NCBI GenBank assembly: GCA_016790965.1
Contig: JAEUNZ010000022.1
Span: 1 to 64,000 of the forward strand
From: SSSZ01 sp016790965
Lineage (GTDB): Bacteria; Pseudomonadota; Gammaproteobacteria; Burkholderiales; Rhodocyclaceae
Direction of reading: 5' to 3'
Length of the DNA: 64,000 nt
In this document: in pieces, positions 17,889 through 25,401 of the stretch
How positions within the stretch are numbered: position 1 is the first letter of the stretch
Layout: every line of letters begins with the position of its first letter
Program-made: the position numbers and the translations under genes
The notes under the pieces: generated by a model
The model's database searches: none
What the model was told of the DNA's origin: nothing
The model's input: only the letters and a program-made list of their open reading frames with translations

Positions 17889-17934
17889 AATCCGGCCATT
17901 ACTCAAGATTTTTGGATATTCGGGGAGAATTCCG

Positions 17935-19173
17935 TTGAACGCCCTTCGCCTGCGCCTTCTTCCGGCCTGCCTTCTGGCCGCCTTCTCGGGAACCGCCGCC
18001 GCCGCCGGCTTCCAATTGTGGGAACAGAACGCCAGCGGCATCGGCACCGCCTACGCCGGCTCCGCCGCCATCGCCGACAACGCCAGCACCATTTTCTTCA
18101 ATCCGGCGGGGATGACGCAGTTGAGCGGCGTTCGAGTTTCCCTTGGTGTTTCTGCAGTCGGTCCGAGTTTCGAGTTCAATGATCGCGGCTCTTCGGGGAC
18201 CGGCCTCGTGACAGGCTTGTCGGGCGGTGATGGGGGGGACGCCGGCGGATGGAGTGCTGTGCCGAATGCTTACTTGTCCTGGCAACTGAGTCCTCAGTGG
18301 TTCGTGGGTTTCGGGATTTCCGCTCCCTTTGGCCTGGCGACTGATTATGACGATGGCTGGATTGGACGCTATCACTCCCTCAAAGCGGATATCCGCACGG
18401 TGAATTTCAATCCCTCTGTGGCTTACAAGGTGAATGACAAAATTTCCCTCGGTTTTGGCGTCAATTACCAGCTTATCGACGCCAAGATGACCAGTCTCAC
18501 CCACGTGGGCATTCCGGTGACTTCGGAATTGAAGGGTGATGACAGCGCCTGGGGTTGGAACGCAGGAGCCCTGTTCACACTGTCGCCCTCGATGCGCGTG
18601 GGGGTCTCTTACCGTTCCGCAATGCGCTACACGATAGACGGCGAGCAATCCGTTGCAACGACTGTCTTTCCGGCCAAGACCAAGGTTGAGTTGCCCGACA
18701 CCTTCATTCTATCGGTCTGGCAGCAGGTTTCCGACCGCTGGGAAGCCATGGGTGATCTCTCCTATACGGACTGGAGCGATTTCGACAAGGCGGACATCGT
18801 GACGAAGAGTACTGGTACCCTTTTGGGTAGCGAACCCTTCAACTATCGCGATGCTTGGCGCATTGCCTGGGGTGCCGCATACAAGGCGAACGAGGCCTGG
18901 AAAATCAAGTTCGGCATCGCTTTTGACCACACGCCGACCAGCGATTCCCACCGTACTGCCCGTGTGCCCGACAACGATCGTCTTTGGCTGACGCTGGGAG
19001 CTCAGTGGAAGCCGAGTAAGGAATCGGCGGTCGATGTCGGTTACGCCTATCTTTATCTGCGCGATCCGTCGATCAACCAGACCAAGGTGCTGCCCGCCGG
19101 AACCGCCACCCTCCGCGGTCGCTACGACGACTCCGGGCACGTGCTGGGAATCCAGTATTCGCACGGGTTCTGA
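17935..19173 (+). CDS. FadL/OmpP1/TodX-family outer-membrane transporter
   Basis: 412 residues, a 14-strand barrel for hydrophobic substrates such as long-chain fatty acids. After the signal peptide comes GFQLWEQNASGIGTAYAG and the NPAGM motif typical of the FadL plug. I chose a TTG start at 17935: GGGGAG lies about eight bases upstream, and the resulting N-terminus (MNALRLRLLPACLLAAFSG then AAAA) is an ideal signal peptide. An ATG at 17881 would add 18 residues that spoil it. The thioesterase just upstream fits a role in acyl-chain uptake and turnover. Confidence 0.9.
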   Translation: MNALRLRLLPACLLAAFSGTAAAAGFQLWEQNASGIGTAYAGSAAIADNASTIFFNPAGMTQLSGVRVSLGVSAVGPSFEFNDRGSSGTGLVTGLSGGDGGDAGGWSAVPNAYLSWQLSPQWFVGFGISAPFGLATDYDDGWIGRYHSLKADIRTVNFNPSVAYKVNDKISLGFGVNYQLIDAKMTSLTHVGIPVTSELKGDDSAWGWNAGALFTLSPSMRVGVSYRSAMRYTIDGEQSVATTVFPAKTKVELPDTFILSVWQQVSDRWEAMGDLSYTDWSDFDKADIVTKSTGTLLGSEPFNYRDAWRIAWGAAYKANEAWKIKFGIAFDHTPTSDSHRTARVPDNDRLWLTLGAQWKPSKESAVDVGYAYLYLRDPSINQTKVLPAGTATLRGRYDDSGHVLGIQYSHGF

Positions 19174-19197
19174 CCGGCGGGCGGCCGGGGGCGCGGC

Positions 19198-19731
19198 TTG
19201 ATTCCTGAACTGGGGGACGGGGTCTTCGGCTGGCGTGAGGCCGTCGTCGTCCTCATCGTCCTGGTGGGGGGCTATATGGGGTTTCTCCTGCTGCGCATGG
19301 GGCGCCTGCGGCGCAAGCTCGACCCTCCGGCGGCCGAGGTCTCCGCTCCCGGTGGGGCGGTAGTGGACATCCCCCCGCTTCCCGGCACCGATCCCGGCGA
19401 GCAGGAAGCTTCCCAGCCCGTCGCGCCGGCGGCCTGGGAAGAGGCGCCGCAGCAACTGGCGCGCTCCCCGGGGGCCGAGGGCCTGGAAGCCGAAGTGTTG
19501 CTGCTGCGGGACGAGGTCGATGCCCTGCGCGGCGAACTCGCTGCCCTGCGCCGCGAATTGCAGGCGGAAATCGCCCAGCGGCGTGCCCCCCAGGCCGTTT
19601 CTCCCCTCTATAACGACGCCATGCAAATGGCCACCGCCGGCCACAATGCGGCAACCATTGCCGAGCACTGCGGCATCTCCCGGGCCGAGGCCGACCTGGT
19701 CGTCGCCCTGGTCAATGGCCAGCGGTCCTGA
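19198..19731 (+). CDS. DUF2802-family membrane-anchored protein
   Basis: 177 residues starting at a TTG (19198). One membrane helix (about 14-34) is followed by a proline/alanine-rich linker, a short coiled coil (about 98-128, heptads of L/E/R) and a C-terminal helix-turn-helix-like segment (NAATIAEHCGISRAEADLVVAL) that matches the DUF2802 pattern. Function is unknown. It precedes the SPOR protein by 15 bases, so the two are probably co-transcribed. Confidence 0.8.
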   Translation: MIPELGDGVFGWREAVVVLIVLVGGYMGFLLLRMGRLRRKLDPPAAEVSAPGGAVVDIPPLPGTDPGEQEASQPVAPAAWEEAPQQLARSPGAEGLEAEVLLLRDEVDALRGELAALRRELQAEIAQRRAPQAVSPLYNDAMQMATAGHNAATIAEHCGISRAEADLVVALVNGQRS

Positions 19732-19746
19732 CCTACGGAGCAATCC

Positions 19747-20475
19747 ATGAGCGAAGACACTCCCGAAAGCGGCGAACTGCGCGGCAAGCTATTGAAGCGC
19801 CTGATGGTGGCTGGGGGGCTGGTCGCCGTCCTGCTGGGGGTTCTCGCCTTCTTCGATCATCTGGCAAGCGCCCCGGAGGAGCCGGAGGCCCCGGTGTATA
19901 GCCAGCCGGTCCCCGTGCCGCCCAAAAAAGAAATGACCCAGCCGGTCAAGGGTGGCGAGCCGACGCCCGAGTCCAAGGCTGCTCCCGCGGAGCCGCCGGC
20001 CCCTGGGGTACCAGCCAAGCCCGAGGTGGCCGCCCAGCCGGAAGTACCCCAACCCCCCGCCGTGTCCGCAGCCCCCGTGCCCAAGTCCGCGCCGGTGGCA
20101 CAGGCTCCCGCTGCGGTGCCCCCGTCGGCCGTTGCCGCGGCGCCCGCGGTGGGCGTGCCGGAAGGCACCGGCGCGCCGACTCCGGCTGACGCTCCCAGTC
20201 GTCCCGCCCCCCCAGCACCCGCGGCTTCCCCGGCGCCCCAGGCCGTCGCGCCGCGCGCGACCCAGGGCTACCTGCTCCAGGCTGGCGTCTTCAGCAGTCC
20301 CCAGAGGGCCGAGGAACTGCACGCCAAGCTGACCCTGGCGGGTATCCCCTCGACCCTGGAAGCCCGGGTCCAGGTGGGGCCCTTCAAATCCAGGCAGGAA
20401 GCCGACGCCGCCCGGGAAAAGCTGCGTGCCCTGGGCATCGATCCAGTCCTCATTCCGCCCGCCGGAAAGCGCTGA
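19747..20475 (+). CDS. SPOR-domain membrane protein
   Basis: 242 residues: a short cytoplasmic N-terminus, one membrane helix (about 20-40), about 120 residues of Pro/Ala-rich low-complexity linker, and a C-terminal SPOR domain (about 172-240; GYLLQAGVFSSPQRAEELHA). SPOR domains bind glycan strands lacking stem peptides at the division septum. Layout resembles DedD, although the linker is not conserved and the gene neighbours are different from E. coli dedD. Confidence 0.88.
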   Translation: MSEDTPESGELRGKLLKRLMVAGGLVAVLLGVLAFFDHLASAPEEPEAPVYSQPVPVPPKKEMTQPVKGGEPTPESKAAPAEPPAPGVPAKPEVAAQPEVPQPPAVSAAPVPKSAPVAQAPAAVPPSAVAAAPAVGVPEGTGAPTPADAPSRPAPPAPAASPAPQAVAPRATQGYLLQAGVFSSPQRAEELHAKLTLAGIPSTLEARVQVGPFKSRQEADAAREKLRALGIDPVLIPPAGKR

Positions 20476-20539
20476 TCGGGCAAGCCAAAACGGCTGGATT
20501 CAGCCCCCTAGTCTTGCGGCGGCGACCCGTGAACGGCGC

Positions 20540-20878
20540 TTATCCGACCCCTGCGTCCCTCACCTTTCGGAGCCGCTTGGCAAAAACTTCCATCTCCTTG
20601 GCCGCCTGGACATCGCCTCGCTCCGTCGCCACCTGGATGCCCATCTCGTAGGCGGCCAGGGCAGCGCTGTCTTCCCCGGCGGCCGTCAGGGCCTTGCCGA
20701 GGAGCTTCCAGGCCGCCGAATAGTGCGGGTCGCGGGCCACGGCCTCGCGCAGGCGGGCGGCGGCCTTGCAGGGATCGCCGGCTTTGAGGTGCTCGTTGCC
20801 GAGGGAGTAGCGCAGCAGGGGGCCATCCCGGGGACCGTCGAGAAGCTTTTCCAGGCTGGCGAGGGTGGGCGTCGTCAT
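20540..20878 (-). CDS. Small tetratricopeptide-repeat protein
   Basis: 112 residues, all helical, with TPR-like repeats (LLRYSLGNEHLKAGDP, HYSAAWKLLGKALTAAGED). No signal peptide or membrane segment. TPRs mediate protein-protein contacts, so no enzyme function can be given. It lies alone on the minus strand, 38 bases from the divergent RidA gene. Confidence 0.85.
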   Translation of the reverse strand: MTTPTLASLEKLLDGPRDGPLLRYSLGNEHLKAGDPCKAAARLREAVARDPHYSAAWKLLGKALTAAGEDSAALAAYEMGIQVATERGDVQAAKEMEVFAKRLRKVRDAGVG

Positions 20879-20916
20879 TTAACATCTCCGTCTTGCATTT
20901 TTCCTGAGACCCTACC

Positions 20917-21300
20917 ATGAGCAAAACGATCATTTCCACGCCCCACGCTCCTGCCGCCATAGGCACTTATTCCCAGGCGGTGCGGGTGGGCGACACGGTC
21001 TACCTCTCGGGCCAGATCGGCCTGGACCCGGCCAGCGGCCACCTGGTGGAAGGCATCGATGCCCAGGTGCTGCGGGTTTTCGAGAACCTCAAGGCGGTCA
21101 CCGAGGCGGCCGGCGGCAGTCTGGCCGATGTGGTCAAGCTCAATGTCTTCCTCACCGATCTGGCTAATTTCGCCAAGGTCAATGAGGCCATGGCCCGCTA
21201 CTTTTCCCAGCCCTTTCCGGCCCGGGCTGCGGTGGGGGTCAAGGAACTGCCGCGGGGTGCCTTGGTGGAAGCCGACGCGGTGATGTTCCTCGGCGCATGA
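20917..21300 (+). CDS. ridA: RidA-family reactive enamine/imine deaminase
   Basis: 127 residues, the standard length. Motifs are IGTYSQAVRVGDTVYLSGQIG near the N-terminus and the C-terminal ARAAVGVKELPRGALVEADA, which contains the arginine that binds the imine carboxylate. RidA hydrolyses 2-aminoacrylate and related products of PLP enzymes in the cytoplasm. The stop overlaps the recG start (ATGA). Confidence 0.95.
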   Translation: MSKTIISTPHAPAAIGTYSQAVRVGDTVYLSGQIGLDPASGHLVEGIDAQVLRVFENLKAVTEAAGGSLADVVKLNVFLTDLANFAKVNEAMARYFSQPFPARAAVGVKELPRGALVEADAVMFLGA

Positions 21301-23405
21301 CGCCAGCGGGGGCCGGCGCTCCCCCGACGGTGGAAGTCGCAAGCCCCGGACCGTCCCCGGGCGGTGCCCCGGGGAGCGCGGGGGCTGCCCCGATCCCGGC
21401 TTCGCTCGCCCTGCAGAAGAAGCTCGCCCGCCTGGGTCTCCATACCCGGGACGATCTTCTCGTCCACCTGCCCCTGCGCTACGAGGACGAAACCCGCATC
21501 ACGCCGGTGGCCGACGCCCCCGAGGGCGTCCCGGTGCAGGTCGAGGTGACGGTGCAGTCGATCGAGGCCCAGTTCCGCCCGCGCCGCCAGTGGGTGGTAC
21601 GCGCCTCGGACGCCAGCGGCGAGCTGTGGCTGCGCTTTTTCAGCCTCTATCCGGCCCAGCGGGCGTTCCTGGTCGAGGGCGCGCGCATTCGGGCCTTCGG
21701 CGAAATCCGGGGCGGCTTCTTCGGCGCCGAGATGATTCATCCCCGCTTCCACGCCGTGGCCGGTGACGAGCCCCTGCCGGCCGGTCTGACTCCCGTCTAC
21801 CCCTGTACGGCCGGCGTGTCCCCAGCGGCCCTGCGTCGCCTCATCACCCAGGCCCTGCAAGACGACGATCTGGCCGACAGCCTGGATCCCGCCACCCGCC
21901 AGGGCCTCCGGCTGGCCGAGTTCGCCCGCAGCCTGCGTTTCCTCCATGCGCCGCCGCCAGGAACGCCGCTGGAAGCCCTGCACGCCCGCAACCATCCTGC
22001 CTGGCGGCGGATCAAGTTCGACGAAGTCCTCGCCCAGCAGCTTTCCCTGCGGCTGGCCTACCGCAGCCGCCGCCAGCTCGGCGCCCCGGTGCTGGCGGGT
22101 TGCGGCGAACTGGCCGGGCGCCTTCTGGCGGGCCTGCCCTTTGCCCTGACCGCTGCCCAGCGCCGGGCTGCGGACGAGATCGCCGCTGATCTGGCCCGGC
22201 CACATCCCATGCAGCGCCTGCTGCAAGGGGATGTGGGCAGTGGCAAGACCGTCGTCGCCGCCCTGGCTGCCTGTAGGGCGGTGGAGGCCGGCTGGCAGGC
22301 GGCCTTCATGGCGCCCACCGAAATCCTGGCCGAGCAGCACTACAAGAAACTTTCCGCCTGGCTCGAACCCCTGGGGGTTTCCCTCGCCTGGCTTTCCGGC
22401 AGCCTCAAGGGAAAGCACAAGCGGGCCCAGCAGGCCAAGGCGGCCACCGACGCCCAGGTGGTGGTCGGCACCCATGCCTTGATTCAGGATGCGGTCGATT
22501 TCTCTCGCCTGGGGTTGGCCATCGTCGACGAGCAGCACCGCTTCGGCGTCGCCCAGCGCCTGGCCCTGCGCAGGAAGGGCGCCAATCCGCACCAGCTCAT
22601 GATGTCGGCCACTCCCATTCCCCGCACTCTGGCCATGAGCTATTACGCCGATCTCGACGTCACCCTCCTCGATGAACTCCCCCCCGGCCGCAGCCCGGTG
22701 AAGACCCGCCTGGTCGCCGACGCCCGCCGCGACGACGTGATCGCCTTCCTGGCCCGCCACGGCGCTGCGGGCCGTCAGGCCTACTGGGTCTGCCCCCTGA
22801 TCGAGGAATCCGAGGCCCTGCAGTTACAGACCGCCCTGGAAACCCACGCCCGCCTCAGCGAAGAACTCCCGGAGCTGAGAGTCGGTCTGGTGCATGGCCG
22901 TCTAAAGCCCGACGAGAAACAGGCCGCCATGACGGCCTTTGCCATGGGCGAACTCGATGTCCTGGTGGCCACGACGGTGATCGAGGTGGGCGTGGATGTG
23001 CCCAACGCCAGCCTCATGGTCATCGAGCACGCCGAGCGCTTCGGACTCTCCCAGCTGCACCAGTTGCGTGGCCGGGTGGGGCGCGGGGCAGTCGAATCGA
23101 CCTGCGTCCTGCTCTATGCCCAGCCCCTCTCCCAGACCGCCCGCCAGCGTCTGCGAGTAATTTTCGAAAACACCGACGGGTTCGAAATCGCCCGCCAGGA
23201 CCTTCAGTTGCGCGGCCCCGGAGAATTCGTGGGCAGCCGTCAGAGCGGGGTTCCGCTGCTGCGCTACGCCGACCTGGAAATGGACGCCGATCTCGTCGAA
23301 GCCGCCCGCGCGGTGGCCGAAGCCCTCCTCGACACGGACCCGCAAGCCGCCCGGCTGCACCTGCGCCGCTGGCTGGGATCGCGCCAGGAATTGCTCAAGT
23401 CCTAG
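21297..23405 (+). CDS. recG: ATP-dependent DNA helicase RecG
   Basis: 702 residues. An OB-fold wedge domain (about 60-160) is followed by helicase domains with Walker A GDVGSGKTVVAALAA (about 312), box II DEQHRFGV (about 412), SATPIPRT and the C-terminal QLRGRVGRG. RecG regresses stalled forks and processes Holliday junctions. The first ~35 residues are Ala/Gly/Pro-rich and poorly conserved, so the start could be later, but the ATGA overlap with ridA supports it. The stop lies inside a nested inverted repeat. Confidence 0.96.
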   Translation: MTPAGAGAPPTVEVASPGPSPGGAPGSAGAAPIPASLALQKKLARLGLHTRDDLLVHLPLRYEDETRITPVADAPEGVPVQVEVTVQSIEAQFRPRRQWVVRASDASGELWLRFFSLYPAQRAFLVEGARIRAFGEIRGGFFGAEMIHPRFHAVAGDEPLPAGLTPVYPCTAGVSPAALRRLITQALQDDDLADSLDPATRQGLRLAEFARSLRFLHAPPPGTPLEALHARNHPAWRRIKFDEVLAQQLSLRLAYRSRRQLGAPVLAGCGELAGRLLAGLPFALTAAQRRAADEIAADLARPHPMQRLLQGDVGSGKTVVAALAACRAVEAGWQAAFMAPTEILAEQHYKKLSAWLEPLGVSLAWLSGSLKGKHKRAQQAKAATDAQVVVGTHALIQDAVDFSRLGLAIVDEQHRFGVAQRLALRRKGANPHQLMMSATPIPRTLAMSYYADLDVTLLDELPPGRSPVKTRLVADARRDDVIAFLARHGAAGRQAYWVCPLIEESEALQLQTALETHARLSEELPELRVGLVHGRLKPDEKQAAMTAFAMGELDVLVATTVIEVGVDVPNASLMVIEHAERFGLSQLHQLRGRVGRGAVESTCVLLYAQPLSQTARQRLRVIFENTDGFEIARQDLQLRGPGEFVGSRQSGVPLLRYADLEMDADLVEAARAVAEALLDTDPQAARLHLRRWLGSRQELLKS

Positions 23406-23454
23406 GGTCAGTGATCGTTCAGGTCACTTGAGCTGGATGATCACTGACCCTAGG
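23393..23454. repeat. Nested inverted repeats with pseudoknot order across the recG stop
   Basis: Two perfect inverted repeats interleave. GCTCAAGT (23393-23400) pairs with ACTTGAGC (23426-23433), and the 16-bp CCTAGGGTCAGTGATC (23401-23416) pairs with its complement at 23439-23454. The arm order is 1-2-1'-2', the topology of an H-type pseudoknot. No T-run follows, so it is not a standard terminator. The recG stop codon lies in the second arm. Confidence 0.75.
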
Positions 23455-23525
23455 CGCGCCGGGGGGCTACCCTTGCACGCGGCAGCGCTTCCCGGTAGCT
23501 TCCCGCCCTTTGCCGGAGACTTTCC

Positions 23526-23924
23526 ATGAGCCCTCGTTTCCTCGTCCTGCTCGCCGCCCTGGCTGTGGCCCCCATCGCCCACGCTGCCCCCGAGACCACG
23601 CCCTCCGGTCTGGTTTATGAGTCCCTCAAGGAGGGCACCGGCCAGCAGGCTGCTCCGGAAGCCAGCGTCCAGGTGCATTACCGCGGCACCCTGGCCAACG
23701 GCACCGAATTCGACAGCTCCTACAAACGCGGCCAGCCCGCCACCTTCCCCCTCAACCGGGTCATACCCTGCTGGACCGAGGGCGTCGCCAAGATGCGCGA
23801 AGGCGGCAAGGCCCGCCTCACCTGCCCGCCCGCCATCGCCTACGGCTCCCGTGGTGCCGGCGGCGTCATTCCCCCCGACGCCACCCTGAGCTTCGAAGTC
23901 GAGTTGCTCAAGGTCCTCCGCTGA
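23526..23924 (+). CDS. FKBP-type peptidyl-prolyl isomerase, exported
   Basis: 132 residues. A signal peptide (about 1-20, ending AHA) is followed by a single FKBP domain with VQVHYRGTLANGTEFDSSY, the GMREGG-like VAKMREGGKARL and PPDATLSFEVELL. Catalyses proline cis-trans isomerisation in the periplasm. Two bases before the following GTG-start gene, so the two are co-transcribed. Confidence 0.95.
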   Translation: MSPRFLVLLAALAVAPIAHAAPETTPSGLVYESLKEGTGQQAAPEASVQVHYRGTLANGTEFDSSYKRGQPATFPLNRVIPCWTEGVAKMREGGKARLTCPPAIAYGSRGAGGVIPPDATLSFEVELLKVLR

Positions 23925-23926
23925 GC

Positions 23927-24244
23927 GTGGAAACGGATTACGGCCACCCCGACCTCACCCGGGCCGAGGTGGATGGGCGCAGCGGGCCGCTGATCCTGGA
24001 ATTCGGCGCCAATTGGTGCGGCATCTGCCGCGCCGCCCGACCCGCCATCGCCGCGGCCCTGGAGGCGGCCCCGGTTCCCCACCTGCGCATCGAGGACGGC
24101 CCCGGCCGCCGCCTGGGCCGTTCCTTTGCGGTGAAGCTCTGGCCCACCCTGATCTTTCTGCGGGACGGCCGGGAAATCGAGCGCCTCGTGCGGCCTGCCG
24201 GCCCCGAAGCCCTCGTTGCGGCGCTGGAGCGCTTGCAGGCGTGA
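23927..24244 (+). CDS. Thioredoxin-fold protein with a CGIC active site
   Basis: 105 residues with FGANWCGICRAARP at about residue 22-35, the thioredoxin redox motif in CxxC form, and a cis-proline region WPTLIFLRDG. No signal peptide, so cytoplasmic. GTG start. Its stop overlaps the next gene (GTGA), implying that the thioredoxin-like and Fe-S proteins are made together. Confidence 0.9.
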   Translation: METDYGHPDLTRAEVDGRSGPLILEFGANWCGICRAARPAIAAALEAAPVPHLRIEDGPGRRLGRSFAVKLWPTLIFLRDGREIERLVRPAGPEALVAALERLQA

Positions 24245-24930
24245 ACGCCCTCCCTGGCGCCAGGGCGCTGGAGCGGGCCGGATTGGGCTTGCAGGCGGTC
24301 ATCGACGCCGCCGCCCTGCCGTCCGCGCTGGCGGGTGGGACGGAAGGCTACCGCCAGCTCATCCTCTTCGGCCATGCCGGCCGCCGATTCTGGCAGGCCC
24401 TGGAAGCCGGAGGCCTCTGCGGGTCGGATCCTGTCGACAGCGCCAGTCGTGCCATCGTCTTTGCCTGGGCGGACGCTCATTTGGCGGGGGTGCGGCACCG
24501 CCTGGTTTATCCAGCACTCCCGGACAGCGCAGCGCTTCCCCTCAATCTGGGCGCCCTCGGTGACTGGCTGGGCTGGCAGCGGCCCTCGCCCCTGGGGCTA
24601 GGTATCCACCCCAGCTGGGGCACCTGGTTCGCCTATCGTGCCGCGCTGCTGGCCGATTCCGCTCTGCCCGTCACCCGGCCCACCCCCGTGCCGAACCGCT
24701 GCGAAAGCTGCCTGGGCCAGCCCTGCCTGACTGCCTGCCCCGCGGGGGCGACGGCGCTGACGGGCTTTCGCGTGGAAGCCTGCGTGGGGTACCGCTTGCG
24801 GCCCGCCTCGCCCTGTGCCGGCGATTGCCCGGCCCGCCGCGCCTGCCCGGTGGGGCGTGAGCACGCCTACTCCGAGGCGCAGATGCGCCATGCCTATGGG
24901 GTTTCGCTGGAGATGGCGAAGCTCCGGTAG
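24241..24930 (+). CDS. Ferredoxin-like Fe-S protein (QueG-related C-terminal type)
   Basis: 229 residues from the overlapping GTG. The N-terminal two thirds contain no motif I can name. The C-terminal third is cysteine-rich (CESCLGQPCLTACP, then CAGDCPARRACPVG) and resembles the Fe-S part of epoxyqueuosine-reductase-like proteins, without the cobalamin domain. Cytoplasmic. Substrate and partner are unknown; the adjacent thioredoxin-like gene could be its reductant, which is a guess. Confidence 0.75.
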   Translation: MNALPGARALERAGLGLQAVIDAAALPSALAGGTEGYRQLILFGHAGRRFWQALEAGGLCGSDPVDSASRAIVFAWADAHLAGVRHRLVYPALPDSAALPLNLGALGDWLGWQRPSPLGLGIHPSWGTWFAYRAALLADSALPVTRPTPVPNRCESCLGQPCLTACPAGATALTGFRVEACVGYRLRPASPCAGDCPARRACPVGREHAYSEAQMRHAYGVSLEMAKLR

Positions 24931-24967
24931 TCCGGTTGGCGCAGGGGGTGCAGCAATACCGGTCGTC

Positions 24968-25116
24968 GGTCAGATAGGTTCTGCATTGTGCGGCCCGCCC
25001 CGCATCCCCGCTCGTCGCCCATCCTCGCCACGGCCTCGCCTATGGTTGGCTGCGGCTCGCTTCGCGCGATCGCTGCCGATGCGCGCCTCGGCAGCGACAC
25101 AAACCGATCGGACTGG
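24968..25116. repeat. Intergenic palindromic element, family A, copy 1 (degenerate)
   Basis: About 149 bp with the family-A core (CGGCCCGCCCCGCATCCCCG then CTCGTCGC-CATCCTCGCCA and GCTTCGCGCGAT). The right end, read on the minus strand, matches the family's terminal repeat through GATCGGTTTG. The left end has a short deletion. It is the most diverged of the three copies. Confidence 0.75.
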
Positions 25117-25401
25117 CTCGGCGGGCGTCCTGCGGCGCAAGGGAGGTGCGGAAGTAATCTTGCCCGGGATACCCCCGCAGGCTCCGCCACGTCTGCTTTC
25201 CCGGGTGAGTCGCAGTCATATGGAATTGGTGTATCTTTCTTTCCGGCTCCGGTAGGCCGCAATTCCTGGCCGTACTTGCGCACCCGGGGCCGCCCGTCCG
25301 ACTGTCGCTCCCTGATATTCAGGCGGGGTTCTGTCGCCCGCCGCGTCTCCAGCCAACCAGGTGGGTTCGCCCTTCCCGCCGCCGCCCCGAGGACCAAGAC
25401 C
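25117..25401. other. Intergenic stretch upstream of the beta-repeat gene
   Basis: Between element A1 and the ATG at 25402 the frame of the next gene remains open, but the translation is Arg/Pro/Ser-rich and starts inside the repeat, so I do not regard it as coding. A short AT-richer patch at 25215-25245 is the only plausible promoter region; no clear -10/-35 pair was found. Confidence 0.4.

Noticed and set aside
24988..25401. N-terminal extension of the beta-repeat protein
   Set aside because: It starts within repeat A1, has no ribosome-binding site and encodes Arg/Ser/Pro-rich sequence; the ATG at 25402 has a good site.
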